Shown one piece after another: positions 1 to 8,883 of a stretch of 64,000 bases of DNA. The DNA lies in NCBI GenBank assembly GCA_023663225.1, contig JAMPHU010000002.1:62001-126000 (forward strand), in the 5' to 3' direction. Under the pieces are notes generated by a model, which did no database searches, was not told the DNA's origin, and saw only the letters and a program-made list of their open reading frames with translations. The stretch comes from Candidatus Gastranaerophilales bacterium (GTDB lineage Bacteria > Bacillota > Clostridia > Lachnospirales > Lachnospiraceae). The number at the start of each line of letters is the position of its first letter. The stretch's first letter is position 1. The translations under genes were made by a program, and so were the position numbers.

Positions 1-473
1 CGCAGACAGGTTACACGGCAATTTCCTTGGAAGGTTTGAACAGGATATCAATTTGTCATATATGGAGAGGTTATGGTATGCCAAACGATATGTTGATTAA
101 GTTGAATATAGCGAAATGTAGAATAAAGGAAGTCCCGATTAAGCCGGTATATGCGGTGGGAGAACAGTCCAAGATGAAAATTAAAAAAATTATTCCAACC
201 GTCAGTGTGTTATTGTTAAAGGGTTTTTTTGAGCGCATAATCAAAAAATATTGTGTCAATGATTTTCATCCTATTTTTGTTTTTTATTTGACCAGTTTGT
301 TGTCCTTTATTTCTTCGCTGTATTTTTTTGTGATAATTGTCAGGGCATTGGTGACAGACCGATTAGTGACCAGCGGCACATATCAAGGGTTTGGTATTTT
401 AGTTTTTGTGACTCTTTTGATGTTTGGATTTGCCATGTGGTTTGATATGTATGATAATGATAACTTACAATAG
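1..473 (+). CDS. Family 2 glycosyltransferase, C-terminal part (cut by window start)
   Basis: The frame is open from base 3, so about 157 C-terminal codons are present and the nucleotide-sugar domain is missing. The visible part opens with QTGYTAIS, a motif that follows the active site in DPM1/GtrB-like transferases, then YGMPNDML. It ends with two hydrophobic helices (within the last ~65 residues) that anchor this class in the membrane. By family, such enzymes move a sugar from UDP- or GDP-sugar to polyprenyl phosphate on the cytoplasmic side. The missing N-terminus prevents any donor prediction. It lies 65 bp upstream of the MBOAT gene on the same strand, so it is probably the preceding gene of the glycan locus. 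Confidence 0.8.
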   Translation, partial: QTGYTAISLEGLNRISICHIWRGYGMPNDMLIKLNIAKCRIKEVPIKPVYAVGEQSKMKIKKIIPTVSVLLLKGFFERIIKKYCVNDFHPIFVFYLTSLLSFISSLYFFVIIVRALVTDRLVTSGTYQGFGILVFVTLLMFGFAMWFDMYDNDNLQ

Positions 474-538
474 AAATATTCATGGGTTCTATTTGAATGA
501 TAGAAGGCAATGAACGATAATGAGGAGTGGCAGGGACA

Positions 539-1999
539 ATGCTGTTTAATTCTATGGAGTTTTTAATATTTTTTCCAATCGTGACAGGAGTATTTCTAAT
601 TATTCCAAGGAAATGCAGATATATCTGGTTATTGATTGCCAGCTATTATTTTTATATGAGTTGGAATCCGAAATATGCCATTTTGATAGCTGTTTCAACC
701 ATCATTACCTTCATAAGCGGATTGCTGTTAGGGGGGGTAGAACAAAAGTGGATGAAGCAACTTGTGATGGTTGTCTCCCTGATCAGCAATCTGGCAATTT
801 TGGCAATATTCAAATATGCTGATTTTGTATTACAGACTTTAAGCGATATTGCAATTCACGTGGGATTGTCGCCGATTGATAGGAGATTGGATTTGCTTCT
901 TCCGGTAGGGATTTCTTTTTATACTTTTCAGGCGCTTAGTTATACGATCGATGTGTATCGTGGAGATATTCGAGCGGAAAAGAATCTCCTAAGATATGCA
1001 TTGTTCGTTTCTTTTTTTCCCCAACTTGTGGCTGGCCCGATTGAAAGATCGGGCAGTTTGTTGACGCAAATACAGAAGATACATGAATTGAAGTTATGGG
1101 ATTTCAAGCGTATTCGAGATGGGTTTCTTTTAATATTTTGGGGCCTGTTTCAAAAATTAGTGATTGCTGACAGAGCAGCTCTTTTGGTTGGGCATGTGTA
1201 TGACCATTATTTGGATTATGGTTTTTTGGAACTGGCTCTGGCATCTGTTCTGTTTGCATTTCAAATCTATTGCGATTTTGGAGGATATAGTAATATTGCC
1301 TGTGGAGCGGCGCAGGTCATGGGAATTTCATTGATGAAAAATTTTCGACAACCTTATTTGGCCACAAGTATCAAAGAATTTTGGAGGAGATGGCATATCT
1401 CTCTGACTTCATGGTTTACGGATTACTTGTACATACCGTTAGGTGGAAATCGAAAAGGGTTATTGAGGAAATACCTTCATATTCTTATTGTTTTTACGGT
1501 CAGTGGTTTGTGGCATGGAGCAAGTTGGAATTTTGTGGCTTGGGGAGGTATTCATGCTGTCTATCAGATTGTTGGGGATATGAAGGCAAAATTGGAACAA
1601 AAGATGAGAAAGACTGCTCCGATGGATTCTTTTAGCCGCAAATTGGGAAAAATGATTCTGACCTTTATCTTGGTGGATATCGCATGGATATTCTTTGCGG
1701 CCGATGATCTGCGCCATGCCTGGCATATTTTTCAACAGATGTCCAGAATTTTTCAGACGACAAGTATATATGCGATTGGCTTGGACAGAGGGAACTGGTT
1801 TATGCTCTGTTTTGGAATCGTTGTCTTGATGATCGTCGATCTGATCCATGAAAAGGGAAAGTCTGTTTTTGTATTGATAGGCCAACAAACAGTTTGGTTT
1901 AGATGGATTTTATATTTGGGTTTGATCTGGTGCATTATTATGTTTGGAATATATGGTATCGGTTATGATACCAGCCAATTCATTTATTTTCAATTTTAA
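539..1999 (+). CDS. MBOAT family O-acyltransferase (AlgI/DltB-like)
   Basis: Polytopic membrane protein of 486 residues that transfers an acyl group, usually acetyl, across the membrane to a surface glycan. The MBOAT signature is clear: FWRRWHISLTSWF with a histidine near residue 285, and SGLWHGASWNF with the second, catalytic histidine near residue 325. The N-terminus MLFNSMEFLIFFPIV is typical of the AlgI branch. I chose ATG at 539 because GAGGAG at 522-527 sits 11 bases before it; a GTG 12 bases upstream would overlap that site. The next gene encodes an SGNH-type lipoprotein 15 bp downstream, and the two probably form an acylation pair comparable to AlgI with AlgJ/AlgX or DltB with DltD. 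Confidence 0.93.
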   Translation: MLFNSMEFLIFFPIVTGVFLIIPRKCRYIWLLIASYYFYMSWNPKYAILIAVSTIITFISGLLLGGVEQKWMKQLVMVVSLISNLAILAIFKYADFVLQTLSDIAIHVGLSPIDRRLDLLLPVGISFYTFQALSYTIDVYRGDIRAEKNLLRYALFVSFFPQLVAGPIERSGSLLTQIQKIHELKLWDFKRIRDGFLLIFWGLFQKLVIADRAALLVGHVYDHYLDYGFLELALASVLFAFQIYCDFGGYSNIACGAAQVMGISLMKNFRQPYLATSIKEFWRRWHISLTSWFTDYLYIPLGGNRKGLLRKYLHILIVFTVSGLWHGASWNFVAWGGIHAVYQIVGDMKAKLEQKMRKTAPMDSFSRKLGKMILTFILVDIAWIFFAADDLRHAWHIFQQMSRIFQTTSIYAIGLDRGNWFMLCFGIVVLMIVDLIHEKGKSVFVLIGQQTVWFRWILYLGLIWCIIMFGIYGIGYDTSQFIYFQF

Positions 2000-2014
2000 A
2001 AGAGGTGCTGATCG

Positions 2015-3313
2015 ATGAAAAAAATAAAGATGATTGTTTCCGCTTTGATATTCTGCCTCCTATTTGCAGGTTGTAACCGTTTTTTTCGGTATATTCTAAT
2101 CGATGACACTACTTCGTATACAAGAATCACTTTTCATGAAATGTACGAACAGGATAACATAGATGTATTATTTGTAGGTTCTTCTCATTGTTATAGGACA
2201 TTTATTCCTGAAATTTTTGACAGCGAACTGGGGATGAATACCTATAATGCAGGAACTTCCAGCCAGTGCTTAGATGGTTCTTATATGGTGATTCAGGAGG
2301 CGGCAAGATACAATGACATTAAGCATATTTATTTGGAAGTTTATTATGAGATGGCATTTGTAGAAAATAAAGACAGAGATATGACCTCCACTTATATCAT
2401 TTCAGATTATTTGAAACCATCTCTGGATAAGGTTCAATATTTGATAAACGCGTCAACCATCGAGCATTATTTTAATAGCTTTATATTGGGAAGGAGAAAT
2501 TGGTCAAAATTTTTTGATGCCGAGTATGTAAAAAATCTAATCATACAGAAGCAGACAGAAGATTATAAAAATTATGAATATACATATGTTACTTACGACA
2601 GTGAGTGGTATGCCGGAAAAGGTTATGTGGCAAATAATGGCGTGATAGAGAACTGGAATTTTTTTTCAGAAAAAGGGTGGGATAATATAAATATTGAGGG
2701 GATTTCAGATGACTGGCTTAAATCGCTTACAGATATTATTACTTTTTGTGATAAGAATGGTATTGTGTTAACTCTGGTGTCTACACCTATGTCCAATTTT
2801 TTGTTGACCGGATTAGGAAATTATGATGATTATGTGAATATGATCAGGGATCTTATCAAGGATACCGATGTTGAGTACTACGATTTTAATTTGTGTAAAG
2901 AGGAGTATTTTTCCAGTACTTCTTCTCTGTTTATGGATGATCATCATTTGAATTGTGATGGCGCAGAACAGTTCAGTTATTTGCTGTCAGATGTTATAAA
3001 TGGCGAAATTTCAGAAGAAGAGTTGTTTTATGACTCATTTGAGGAAAAAATAGAAAACTTGGAACCTACCGTGTTTGGGATCTGTTACCATGATGATCAA
3101 GAGGTCAGAACTTGTAAGATTGTTTCAAATTATGCCGATGATCTGGAATATGCAATAACTTTAGTCCCAAATGGAGGCGAACCCAACATGCTTCAAAATT
3201 TTGCACATAATAATATCTTTACCATCGCTCCGAATGAGCACGGCACATGTACGATTGCGTATCGGTTGAGTAATTCATCTGACGAAGTGCAAACGGTAGA
3301 TGTTACCTATTAG
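2015..3313 (+). CDS. SGNH/AlgX-like lipoprotein, partner of the MBOAT
   Basis: Exported lipoprotein of 432 residues. The N-terminus is a lipoprotein signal with lipobox LFAGC (Cys20). After it come VGSSHCYR near residue 56, the nucleophile block of SGNH-fold acyltransferases (GSSH rather than GDSL), and MDDHHLNCDG near residue 308, which supplies the Asp-x-x-His pair of AlgJ/AlgX-like proteins. It starts 15 bp after the MBOAT stop behind AGAGGTG. The likely role is to take the acyl group delivered by the MBOAT and place it on a glycan outside the membrane. The last ~100 residues look like a separate beta-rich domain of unknown role. Acceptor and acyl type cannot be read from the sequence. Confidence 0.8.
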   Translation: MKKIKMIVSALIFCLLFAGCNRFFRYILIDDTTSYTRITFHEMYEQDNIDVLFVGSSHCYRTFIPEIFDSELGMNTYNAGTSSQCLDGSYMVIQEAARYNDIKHIYLEVYYEMAFVENKDRDMTSTYIISDYLKPSLDKVQYLINASTIEHYFNSFILGRRNWSKFFDAEYVKNLIIQKQTEDYKNYEYTYVTYDSEWYAGKGYVANNGVIENWNFFSEKGWDNINIEGISDDWLKSLTDIITFCDKNGIVLTLVSTPMSNFLLTGLGNYDDYVNMIRDLIKDTDVEYYDFNLCKEEYFSSTSSLFMDDHHLNCDGAEQFSYLLSDVINGEISEEELFYDSFEEKIENLEPTVFGICYHDDQEVRTCKIVSNYADDLEYAITLVPNGGEPNMLQNFAHNNIFTIAPNEHGTCTIAYRLSNSSDEVQTVDVTY

Positions 3314-3332
3314 TGCTTGTCATTTTGAAACT

Positions 3333-3360
3333 CTCGCGCCTGCCATGCGAGTTTTACTTT
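3333..3360 (+). terminator. Possible intrinsic terminator after the acylation pair
   Basis: CTCGC at 3333-3337 can pair with GCGAG at 3347-3351 across a 9-base loop, followed by TTTTACTTT. The stem is short, so this is a weak terminator or pause site. Its position between the SGNH stop and a new promoter fits a transcription-unit boundary. Confidence 0.4.
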
Positions 3361-3387
3361 ACTCATAATACGGAATTGGTATATAAT
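3358..3387 (+). promoter_or_regulatory. Sigma-A-type promoter for the DegT aminotransferase gene
   Basis: TTTACT (3358-3363) and a perfect TATAAT (3382-3387) are separated by 18 bases. The aminotransferase start at 3427 lies about 33 bases after the expected transcription start, with GGGAGG at 3413-3418 in between. Confidence 0.6.
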
Positions 3388-3426
3388 GGAGTTGATAGTT
3401 TAAGACGATGCAGGGAGGTAAGGACA

Positions 3427-4566
3427 ATGCAGTTTAGAGATTTAAAAAAGCAGTATGATGCTTTAAAAGAAGAAATTGACGCTGGAATCAATGATGTAAT
3501 TGCTTCTACAGCTTTTATAAGTGGGAAACAGGTGGAAATTTTGGAGAGAGAATTGGCGGAATATGTGGGTGTGAAGCATTGTGTCACTTGCGCCAATGGT
3601 ACAGATGCTCTTTCCATGGCGTTGATGGCGTGGGGGATCAAGGAAGGGGAGTGTGCGTTTGTGCCAGATTTCACCTTCTTTGCCTCTGGTGAGACAGTCT
3701 CTTTTGAGGGCGCGACTCCGATATTTGTGGACGTGGACGAGCGAACCTACAATATGGATCCGGCAAAGCTGGAAGCAGCGATTCAAAGGGTGAAGGAGGA
3801 AGGACGATTAATTCCAAGAGTGATCGTAGCGGTAGATCTGTTTGGACTGCCGGCTGATTATGATGCGATTCGTCCGATTGCTCAAAAATATGGACTGAAA
3901 ATTTTAGAGGATGGTGCGCAGGGATTTGGCGGAGAGATTCATGGCAGACGGGCATGCTCTTTCGGAGACATCTCTGCCACTTCTTTTTTTCCGGCCAAGC
4001 CGCTTGGATGTTATGGGGATGGCGGGGCAGTCTTTACGGATGATGATGAGACGGACGCATATCTTCGCTCTATAAGAGTGCACGGGAAAGGAAGTTTTAA
4101 GTATGATAATGTCAGAATCGGGTGGAATTCCAGGCTTGACACATTGCAGGCAGCTATATTACTGCCTAAACTTCATGCATTTATTGAATATGAGAGAGCG
4201 GCAGTCAATAAGGTTGCGGCGAAATATACAGAGATGCTGAAGGATAAGGTAATCGTACCCTGTTTTGAGGACAAATACCTTTCCTCCTGGGCGCAATATT
4301 GTATTCAATTAAAAAGTGAGACAGAGCGGGACGCTTTACAGAGCTATTTAAAGGAGCAAGGCATACCGACAATGATTTATTACCCGAAGCCAATGCATCG
4401 TCAGGAAGCTTTTTGTGAGCAGAAATTTGACGAGAAGGATTTTGAGGTGACAAATCGATTGTGTAAGACTGTTTTATCATTGCCGATGCATCCCTATATG
4501 GAGGATGAGGAGATTTTATCGGTTGCCGGACAAATTTCATCATTTTTGAATCAGTATCGTGTTTAG
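3427..4566 (+). CDS. DegT/DnrJ/EryC1 sugar aminotransferase (WbpE-like)
   Basis: PLP-dependent aminotransferase of 379 residues that converts a nucleotide-linked keto-sugar to an amino-sugar. The start MQFRDLKKQYDALK, the block CANGTDALSMAL and the lysine motif SFFPAKPLGCYGDGG (Schiff-base lysine near residue 190) are those of the DegT fold. In wording it is closest to WbpE/WlbC, the 3-aminotransferases of UDP-2-acetamido-3-keto-glucuronate, but no WbpA/WbpB partner is in the window. A PseC-like 4-aminotransferase working with the PseB-like enzyme at 19711 is the alternative. ATG at 3427 is preferred over an upstream ATG at 3313 because it has GGGAGG 8 bases before it and a promoter upstream. 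The ligase-like gene follows after 12 bp. Confidence 0.88.
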   Translation: MQFRDLKKQYDALKEEIDAGINDVIASTAFISGKQVEILERELAEYVGVKHCVTCANGTDALSMALMAWGIKEGECAFVPDFTFFASGETVSFEGATPIFVDVDERTYNMDPAKLEAAIQRVKEEGRLIPRVIVAVDLFGLPADYDAIRPIAQKYGLKILEDGAQGFGGEIHGRRACSFGDISATSFFPAKPLGCYGDGGAVFTDDDETDAYLRSIRVHGKGSFKYDNVRIGWNSRLDTLQAAILLPKLHAFIEYERAAVNKVAAKYTEMLKDKVIVPCFEDKYLSSWAQYCIQLKSETERDALQSYLKEQGIPTMIYYPKPMHRQEAFCEQKFDEKDFEVTNRLCKTVLSLPMHPYMEDEEILSVAGQISSFLNQYRV

Positions 4567-4578
4567 GAGATTGAAGCA

Positions 4579-6228
4579 ATGCAAAAGCAACTGCAACTGA
4601 AATGGAAATCAAATGTATTTTATGAAATCTCTTGGAAACGGATTCTATATACAGTTTGTTTTATCGTGCTGTGTGTGATTGATCAGAGGACGAAGACGGG
4701 ATCCGGATTGGATGGATGGTTGGAGACTTTTCGCGATCTGATGGGAGTGATCATGGCGTGTATGATATTGATTCACTATAAAGTGGAGGATTTCAAGAGG
4801 TGGAAGACGCCCTATCTGATCTGGAGCGTGTTGAGCGTCATAGGGGGAATCGGGGCCTTTTTATGGGGGATAGATCGACGCCCTTTTTTGAATGATTGGA
4901 TCGTGGTCATCCTGGATGTAATACTTTTTGGCTACATTATAATCCATACTTTTATCAGTGTGATCATTGAAAACAAGTTGCCCAAACTGGAAAAGGGATT
5001 TGGTATTGTATGGGCCATTATGATGTTGTTGATGATCGTCTCCAGAAGTGATTACAGTTGGCCTTTGTGCTATATGATCATGTTTGGTTGTTTTTGTCTG
5101 ACGGATTTTACGCGGGAGGAGCGGATGGATTTATTCCATGGCTCACTGAACGGGATCATATGCAGTTTCTTTTTGTTCCAGGGGTATTGTCTGATGTTTC
5201 GCCCCTATGATATAGTGCGGTACACGGGAATCTACAATAACCCCAATTTGAATGCTCTCTTTTATGTAGAGGTTTTGTGTGCGGTGTTTATCAAAGTATT
5301 ATATGTGACCAAAAAGAAGGCGTGTAAAGGAATAAGGATATTCTACTGGTTGGGCGTGGGAGTATTGTTATCCTTTCTGTTTATGACGATCGGTAGAACG
5401 GCATGGATGGTCGCGTTCTTGTTTGGAATATTGTTTTTGATTTTATGGAATAAACTGATGAACAGAAAAAGGTTTCTGATAAATGGCATTGTCATGGTAT
5501 TATGTGCTTGCCTTATGTTTCCGCTGTGTTATGGTCTGGTCAGGTATGTACCGCCGATGTTTCATCATCCGGTCTGGTTTTGGGGAGAGTGGAGTGATGA
5601 GAGGGCACACTCATGGGATGCATGGGATTCCGAAAAGTATATTGATATGGAGGAATTGATGCAGAATGCATTGGGGAGAGTGACTGTCATTTTGGGCGAT
5701 GCTTTAAAGAACTCTCCCTTTTTGATCAAAGCAGATGCAGCAGATGCGACAGAAACCACTCCGGAAGATGATCTCAGGATGCGAGCGGCGGTATTGACTC
5801 CGGAAGAGGGAGAAGATCCTATATTAGTGAGAAACACTATTTACAAGCATTATTGGCAGAATTTGAATTGGTTTGGACATCGTTATGAAGAACAAGGCTT
5901 TCAGCTTACGTGGCGGTATTGGATTGGACATGCCCACAATATTTATCTCCAATATGGCACCGATTTTGGGATACCGGTTATGATATTGTTTGTCATCTTG
6001 CTTATATGGGGAAGTGCCATGTGCTTGTGGCGTGGTGTTCGCTGTAGGTCGGTGGAGTTTGGAATCATTGAGATTATGGCTTCGTTTTTTATCCTTGTTC
6101 CGGCATTGTTTGGTATACTGGAATATTCTTGGGGGGTAAGCAGTTTAAGTATTACCATGCTTTTTATATCATGGAGTCAGGCGATGCAGGCAGAGTCCTG
6201 GCAATCCGTTATTCATAATGAGGAATGA
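4579..6228 (+). CDS. O-antigen ligase / Wzy-type polymerase-like membrane protein
   Basis: Integral membrane protein of 549 residues with about 12 hydrophobic helices and one large external loop (roughly residues 330-440, rich in Asp/Glu/Trp). After the loop, GHAHNIYLQYGTDFGIP near residue 452 matches the WaaL/Wzy_C pattern (HNxxLQ, then G-x-G-x-P before the next helix). In this family the loop histidine and arginines handle undecaprenyl-linked glycan, either polymerising repeat units or ligating the finished chain to a carrier. In a Gram-positive, ligation to wall polymer or protein is equally possible. It starts 12 bp after the aminotransferase, behind AGGAG at 4565-4569, so the two are probably co-transcribed. 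Confidence 0.82.
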   Translation: MQKQLQLKWKSNVFYEISWKRILYTVCFIVLCVIDQRTKTGSGLDGWLETFRDLMGVIMACMILIHYKVEDFKRWKTPYLIWSVLSVIGGIGAFLWGIDRRPFLNDWIVVILDVILFGYIIIHTFISVIIENKLPKLEKGFGIVWAIMMLLMIVSRSDYSWPLCYMIMFGCFCLTDFTREERMDLFHGSLNGIICSFFLFQGYCLMFRPYDIVRYTGIYNNPNLNALFYVEVLCAVFIKVLYVTKKKACKGIRIFYWLGVGVLLSFLFMTIGRTAWMVAFLFGILFLILWNKLMNRKRFLINGIVMVLCACLMFPLCYGLVRYVPPMFHHPVWFWGEWSDERAHSWDAWDSEKYIDMEELMQNALGRVTVILGDALKNSPFLIKADAADATETTPEDDLRMRAAVLTPEEGEDPILVRNTIYKHYWQNLNWFGHRYEEQGFQLTWRYWIGHAHNIYLQYGTDFGIPVMILFVILLIWGSAMCLWRGVRCRSVEFGIIEIMASFFILVPALFGILEYSWGVSSLSITMLFISWSQAMQAESWQSVIHNEE

Positions 6229-6231
6229 AAA

Positions 6232-6258
6232 TACCTGACAAAAGTCGTATAATAGGTA
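6232..6258 (+). promoter_or_regulatory. Promoter/operator of the tandem-HTH regulator
   Basis: TATAAT at 6248-6253 is preceded by GAC-AAAA-GTC (6237-6246). The right arm reads GTCGTAT and the left ATACCTGAC, an imperfect inverted repeat overlapping the -10 box, and an outer TACCT/AGGTA pair encloses it. The paralogous regulator at 58051-58758 has a related repeat over its own TATAAT, suggesting both genes are controlled by themselves or by each other. No good -35 box is visible. Confidence 0.45.
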
Positions 6259-6280
6259 CAGAGAGGAGGCTCTGTCACCT

Positions 6281-6973
6281 ATGAATACGAAATATCAGGA
6301 AATAGCGCGCCGGTTTCGAGAAGAGCGAGAGAGGCTTAAATTGACGCAGGAGGAGCTTTGCGCCAAGCTGTATATGTCACAGGGGCATTATTGCAAGGCT
6401 GAGCAGGGCAAAAATCGCTTTACTTACAGCGAACTTTTGAATCTGGTCAAGGTTGGGGTGGACTTGCATTATGTCTATACGGGCGAGCGGCTGTCTCATC
6501 CTGCGTATTATGATTTTTTGATCGGTTGTCAGCCGGAGGATCTTCGGTGTCTTGCTGAAATGTTCCTTCCGTTGGCCGCCTATTCTATGCGCGATCGAGC
6601 GCCGCAAGAAGCGGAAAGGATACAACAGCGGGTCAGACATATCCAATGCCTGTTGATCAAGGACAGGCGGGAGGATAGTTGTCTCTACCAACTGCGCAGA
6701 TACAAATCTTATTCTCAACACTACATGGCGAGTTTGCTAGGCGTGGACATCAAGAAGTACACATCCATGGAAAAACAGAAAAGTTTTGGAGACAGCGAGA
6801 TTCTGATGCATATTTATAATCATTTTGTGGTGCCGCCGCTTATCATTCTCCAAACGGATGACGGTATTGCCCGCGAGATCTGTGCTCTGCTGGATTTGGC
6901 GGACGAACAGACCGGACAAAGGCAATTTCAAGCCATCAAAAGCGCCTATGAGAACTGGCTGACGCAGTCGTAA
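6281..6973 (+). CDS. XRE-type regulator with two helix-turn-helix segments
   Basis: Cytoplasmic DNA-binding protein of 230 residues. Residues ~10-60 form a Cro/CI helix-turn-helix (RLKLTQEELCAKLYMSQGHY). A second HTH-like stretch, SYSQHYMASLLGVDIKKYTS, lies near residues 143-165, so the protein seems to carry two such segments in tandem. A paralogue with the same layout lies at 58051-58758, sharing long blocks such as GHYCKAEQGK and GVDLHYVYTGERL. I do not recognise a named family. It is preceded by GAGGAGG (6263-6269) and a promoter with a palindrome over the -10 box, and is followed after 12 bp by a small XRE gene. It probably regulates the surface-glycan locus, but that is inferred only from position. 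Confidence 0.85.
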   Translation: MNTKYQEIARRFREERERLKLTQEELCAKLYMSQGHYCKAEQGKNRFTYSELLNLVKVGVDLHYVYTGERLSHPAYYDFLIGCQPEDLRCLAEMFLPLAAYSMRDRAPQEAERIQQRVRHIQCLLIKDRREDSCLYQLRRYKSYSQHYMASLLGVDIKKYTSMEKQKSFGDSEILMHIYNHFVVPPLIILQTDDGIAREICALLDLADEQTGQRQFQAIKSAYENWLTQS

Positions 6974-6985
6974 AGGAGACGAGGT

Positions 6986-7330
6986 ATGTCTATCGCGAAA
7001 AAGCTGAAGTATGTGCGTGAAAGGAGAGGCGTCTGTCAAAAGGAGCTTGCTTCTTATCTGAAAGTTTCGATCGGTACCATATCAAACTATGAGACAGGCG
7101 TTCATAAACCGGATCTGACTACGTTGGGCAGGATTGCAGATTTTTATGGGGTTTCCACGGATTATCTGCTGGAGCGGACAAATGTCCCGTTGCCTGTCAA
7201 AAAGCTTCCGCCAAAAAAGCATGATCCCCTGGAACGACTTTTTGCGGATGTGGTGCGGCTTTCCCCTGAAAACAGGGAAGCAGTCAGGATGTTTGAAGAA
7301 TATCTGCAAGAAAATGAGATTCAAATTTAA
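6986..7330 (+). CDS. Small XRE family regulator (first of three paralogues)
   Basis: Protein of 114 residues: an N-terminal HTH (QKELASYLKVSIGTISNYE, residues ~18-37) of the classical Cro/CI type, the linker YGVSTDYLLERT, then a C-terminal helical segment ending RLSPENREAVRMFEEYL. Paralogues lie at 7485-7838 and, on the other strand, 10969-11322. All share the same HTH, STDYLL and a C-terminal LSxxNxxxxxxFxxxL helix, probably for dimerisation. It begins 12 bp after the tandem-HTH gene with AAGGAG overlapping that gene's stop, so the two are likely co-transcribed. Confidence 0.88.
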   Translation: MSIAKKLKYVRERRGVCQKELASYLKVSIGTISNYETGVHKPDLTTLGRIADFYGVSTDYLLERTNVPLPVKKLPPKKHDPLERLFADVVRLSPENREAVRMFEEYLQENEIQI

Positions 7331-7349
7331 CAAAAATAACTCCTTTATC

Positions 7350-7378
7350 TTGCTTTTCTTGTGAAAAGTGCCTATAAT
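7350..7378 (+). promoter_or_regulatory. Sigma-A-type promoter for the second small XRE gene
   Basis: TTGCTT (7350-7355), a 17-base spacer and a perfect TATAAT (7373-7378). The leader to the start codon at 7485 is about 100 bases and holds no obvious ORF. Confidence 0.7.
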
Positions 7379-7484
7379 ATAATTGTCAACGATAACTGTG
7401 AAGGGATAACTACAGATGACGTGATCGCCTATGCAGTGGTCCGCGGAACGTAAAGGGCTTGCACGGAAGAGAAGGAGGAGTACC

Positions 7485-7838
7485 ATGGTTTTAGGAGAAA
7501 AGTTAGCTCTGTTGCGCGAAAAGAAAGAAATCTACCAAAAAGAACTGGCAACCTATCTGGAGGTTTCTATTGGCACGGTATCAAACTATGAGAAGGGGAT
7601 CCATGAACCGGATTTGGAGACGCTTTGTAAGATCTCTGATTACTATGGAGTTACCACTGACTACTTGTTAGGCAGGACTTCCATTCCTGTTCAAGATTCC
7701 ACGATACCGACGAAACAGCCTATGGATATTGAGGAACTATTCTTAGACCTTACGAGACTGTCGCCGAATAATCTCGAGGTCATCAGAAAATTTGTGACGT
7801 TTTTACAAAAAGACGAGATATTGGACCAACCCAAATAG
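7485..7838 (+). CDS. Small XRE family regulator (second paralogue)
   Basis: Protein of 117 residues with HTH QKELATYLEVSIGTVSNYEK, the linker YGVTTDYLLGRT and a C-terminal helix around RLSPNNLEVIRKFVTFL. ATG at 7485 is chosen because AAGGAGG (7472-7478) precedes it; an upstream ATG at 7431 has no ribosome site. It has its own TTGCTT/TATAAT promoter and runs convergently into the AraC gene, only 10 bp separating the two stop codons. Its C-terminal half resembles the 10969-11322 paralogue (LFLDLT plus N-L) more than its immediate neighbour does. Confidence 0.88.
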   Translation: MVLGEKLALLREKKEIYQKELATYLEVSIGTVSNYEKGIHEPDLETLCKISDYYGVTTDYLLGRTSIPVQDSTIPTKQPMDIEELFLDLTRLSPNNLEVIRKFVTFLQKDEILDQPK

Positions 7839-7848
7839 ATGCTATGAC

Positions 7849-8709
7849 TTACCACATTTTCCGATATTCACTGGGGCTGATGCCCTCCCATTTCTTAAAT
7901 GTTCTTGAAAAATACGTCGGAGCGCCCATGCCACATTCAGTGCCTATCGCTTCCAGAGTCTTATCTGTGAAGCGGAGCAACTGTTTGGCATGGGTAATTC
8001 TTTTCGACAGGATATAGTTATTGACTGTCACGCCCATCTCCTCCCGAAAAGTTTTGGCAAGATAAAATTTATTAATAAAAAAAAGTCCTGACAACTCGTC
8101 CAATGTGATGTGGTTTTGATAGTTCTGGTCCAGGTATTCTCGAACTTTCAACAGACTCGCCCGCTTTTTTCCGATTGAGCGGCCTTCTGATTGCCAGCTT
8201 TCCTGCATGAGGAGAGTGAGCAATGAAGTAAGGGATTCATTGATCCGCATATCGCGGATGTGGTCGGACGAAACTGCTACATCGTAGAGCGTCTGCCATG
8301 CGGCATCAAAATCGGTCAGATTGTTCGGGTGAAAACGAGGGGATCCCCCGCGTTCCCTATATTTGTCATATATATTTGCCATGGCTGTGCCGTTGAAATG
8401 GATCCATTTGAGTTTCCACAGGTTGTCTGAGGTGCGGTGAGAATAAGCTTTGCGGCAATCAATAAACACACAGTCGCCGGCGGTCAGTTCATAGGGGACA
8501 TGCTGATATTCCAGGACCCCTGAGCCGGAGGACACCATAAAGAAAAGATAGGAAGATAAGTTTTCGCGTCGGCTGACGTGGGGCATTTTGGCCTGCAGCT
8601 TCCCGATCTCCTGTAAATAGAGCAGGCTAGTCTTGGCAAACATAGAGGGAGTATAGAGTACCCTTGCGGAATTGACCATATCACCATGAAACATTGGGCT
8701 CTGAGTCAT
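7849..8709 (-). CDS. AraC family transcription regulator
   Basis: Regulator of 286 residues. Residues ~30-130 form a cupin-like sensing domain (ELTAGDCVFIDCRKAYSHRT). The last ~100 residues hold two HTHs typical of AraC: ITLDELSGLFFINKFYLAKTF, then TLEAIGTECGMGAPTYFSRTF, ending in GISPSEYRKMW. I start at 8709 because AAAGGAGG precedes that ATG at the usual distance; an in-frame start 30 bases upstream lacks one. It is transcribed divergently from gmd, 174 bp away, so a role in controlling the GDP-fucose genes in response to a sugar is plausible but unproven. Confidence 0.92.
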   Translation of the reverse strand: MTQSPMFHGDMVNSARVLYTPSMFAKTSLLYLQEIGKLQAKMPHVSRRENLSSYLFFMVSSGSGVLEYQHVPYELTAGDCVFIDCRKAYSHRTSDNLWKLKWIHFNGTAMANIYDKYRERGGSPRFHPNNLTDFDAAWQTLYDVAVSSDHIRDMRINESLTSLLTLLMQESWQSEGRSIGKKRASLLKVREYLDQNYQNHITLDELSGLFFINKFYLAKTFREEMGVTVNNYILSKRITHAKQLLRFTDKTLEAIGTECGMGAPTYFSRTFKKWEGISPSEYRKMW

Positions 8710-8760
8710 CTGAAACCTCCTTTGAATTGCAAAAATCAACTGTCAGCGAATATTATTTTT

Positions 8761-8789
8761 AGTATAGCAAAAAAACCAATATTGTGCAA
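8761..8789 (-). promoter_or_regulatory. Promoter of the AraC gene
   Basis: On the minus strand TTGCAC (8789-8784), a 17-base spacer and TATACT (8766-8761), with TGC just before the -10 hexamer (extended -10). It lies in the intergenic space shared with gmd. Confidence 0.72.
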
Positions 8790-8883
8790 GAATGTCACAA
8801 GATAGGGAATTCCAATAGGTAGGGTTTTCCGATAAAATCATTTACGAGATCAGTAAAGTATCATTAGTAAAGGAGCGCAGATT

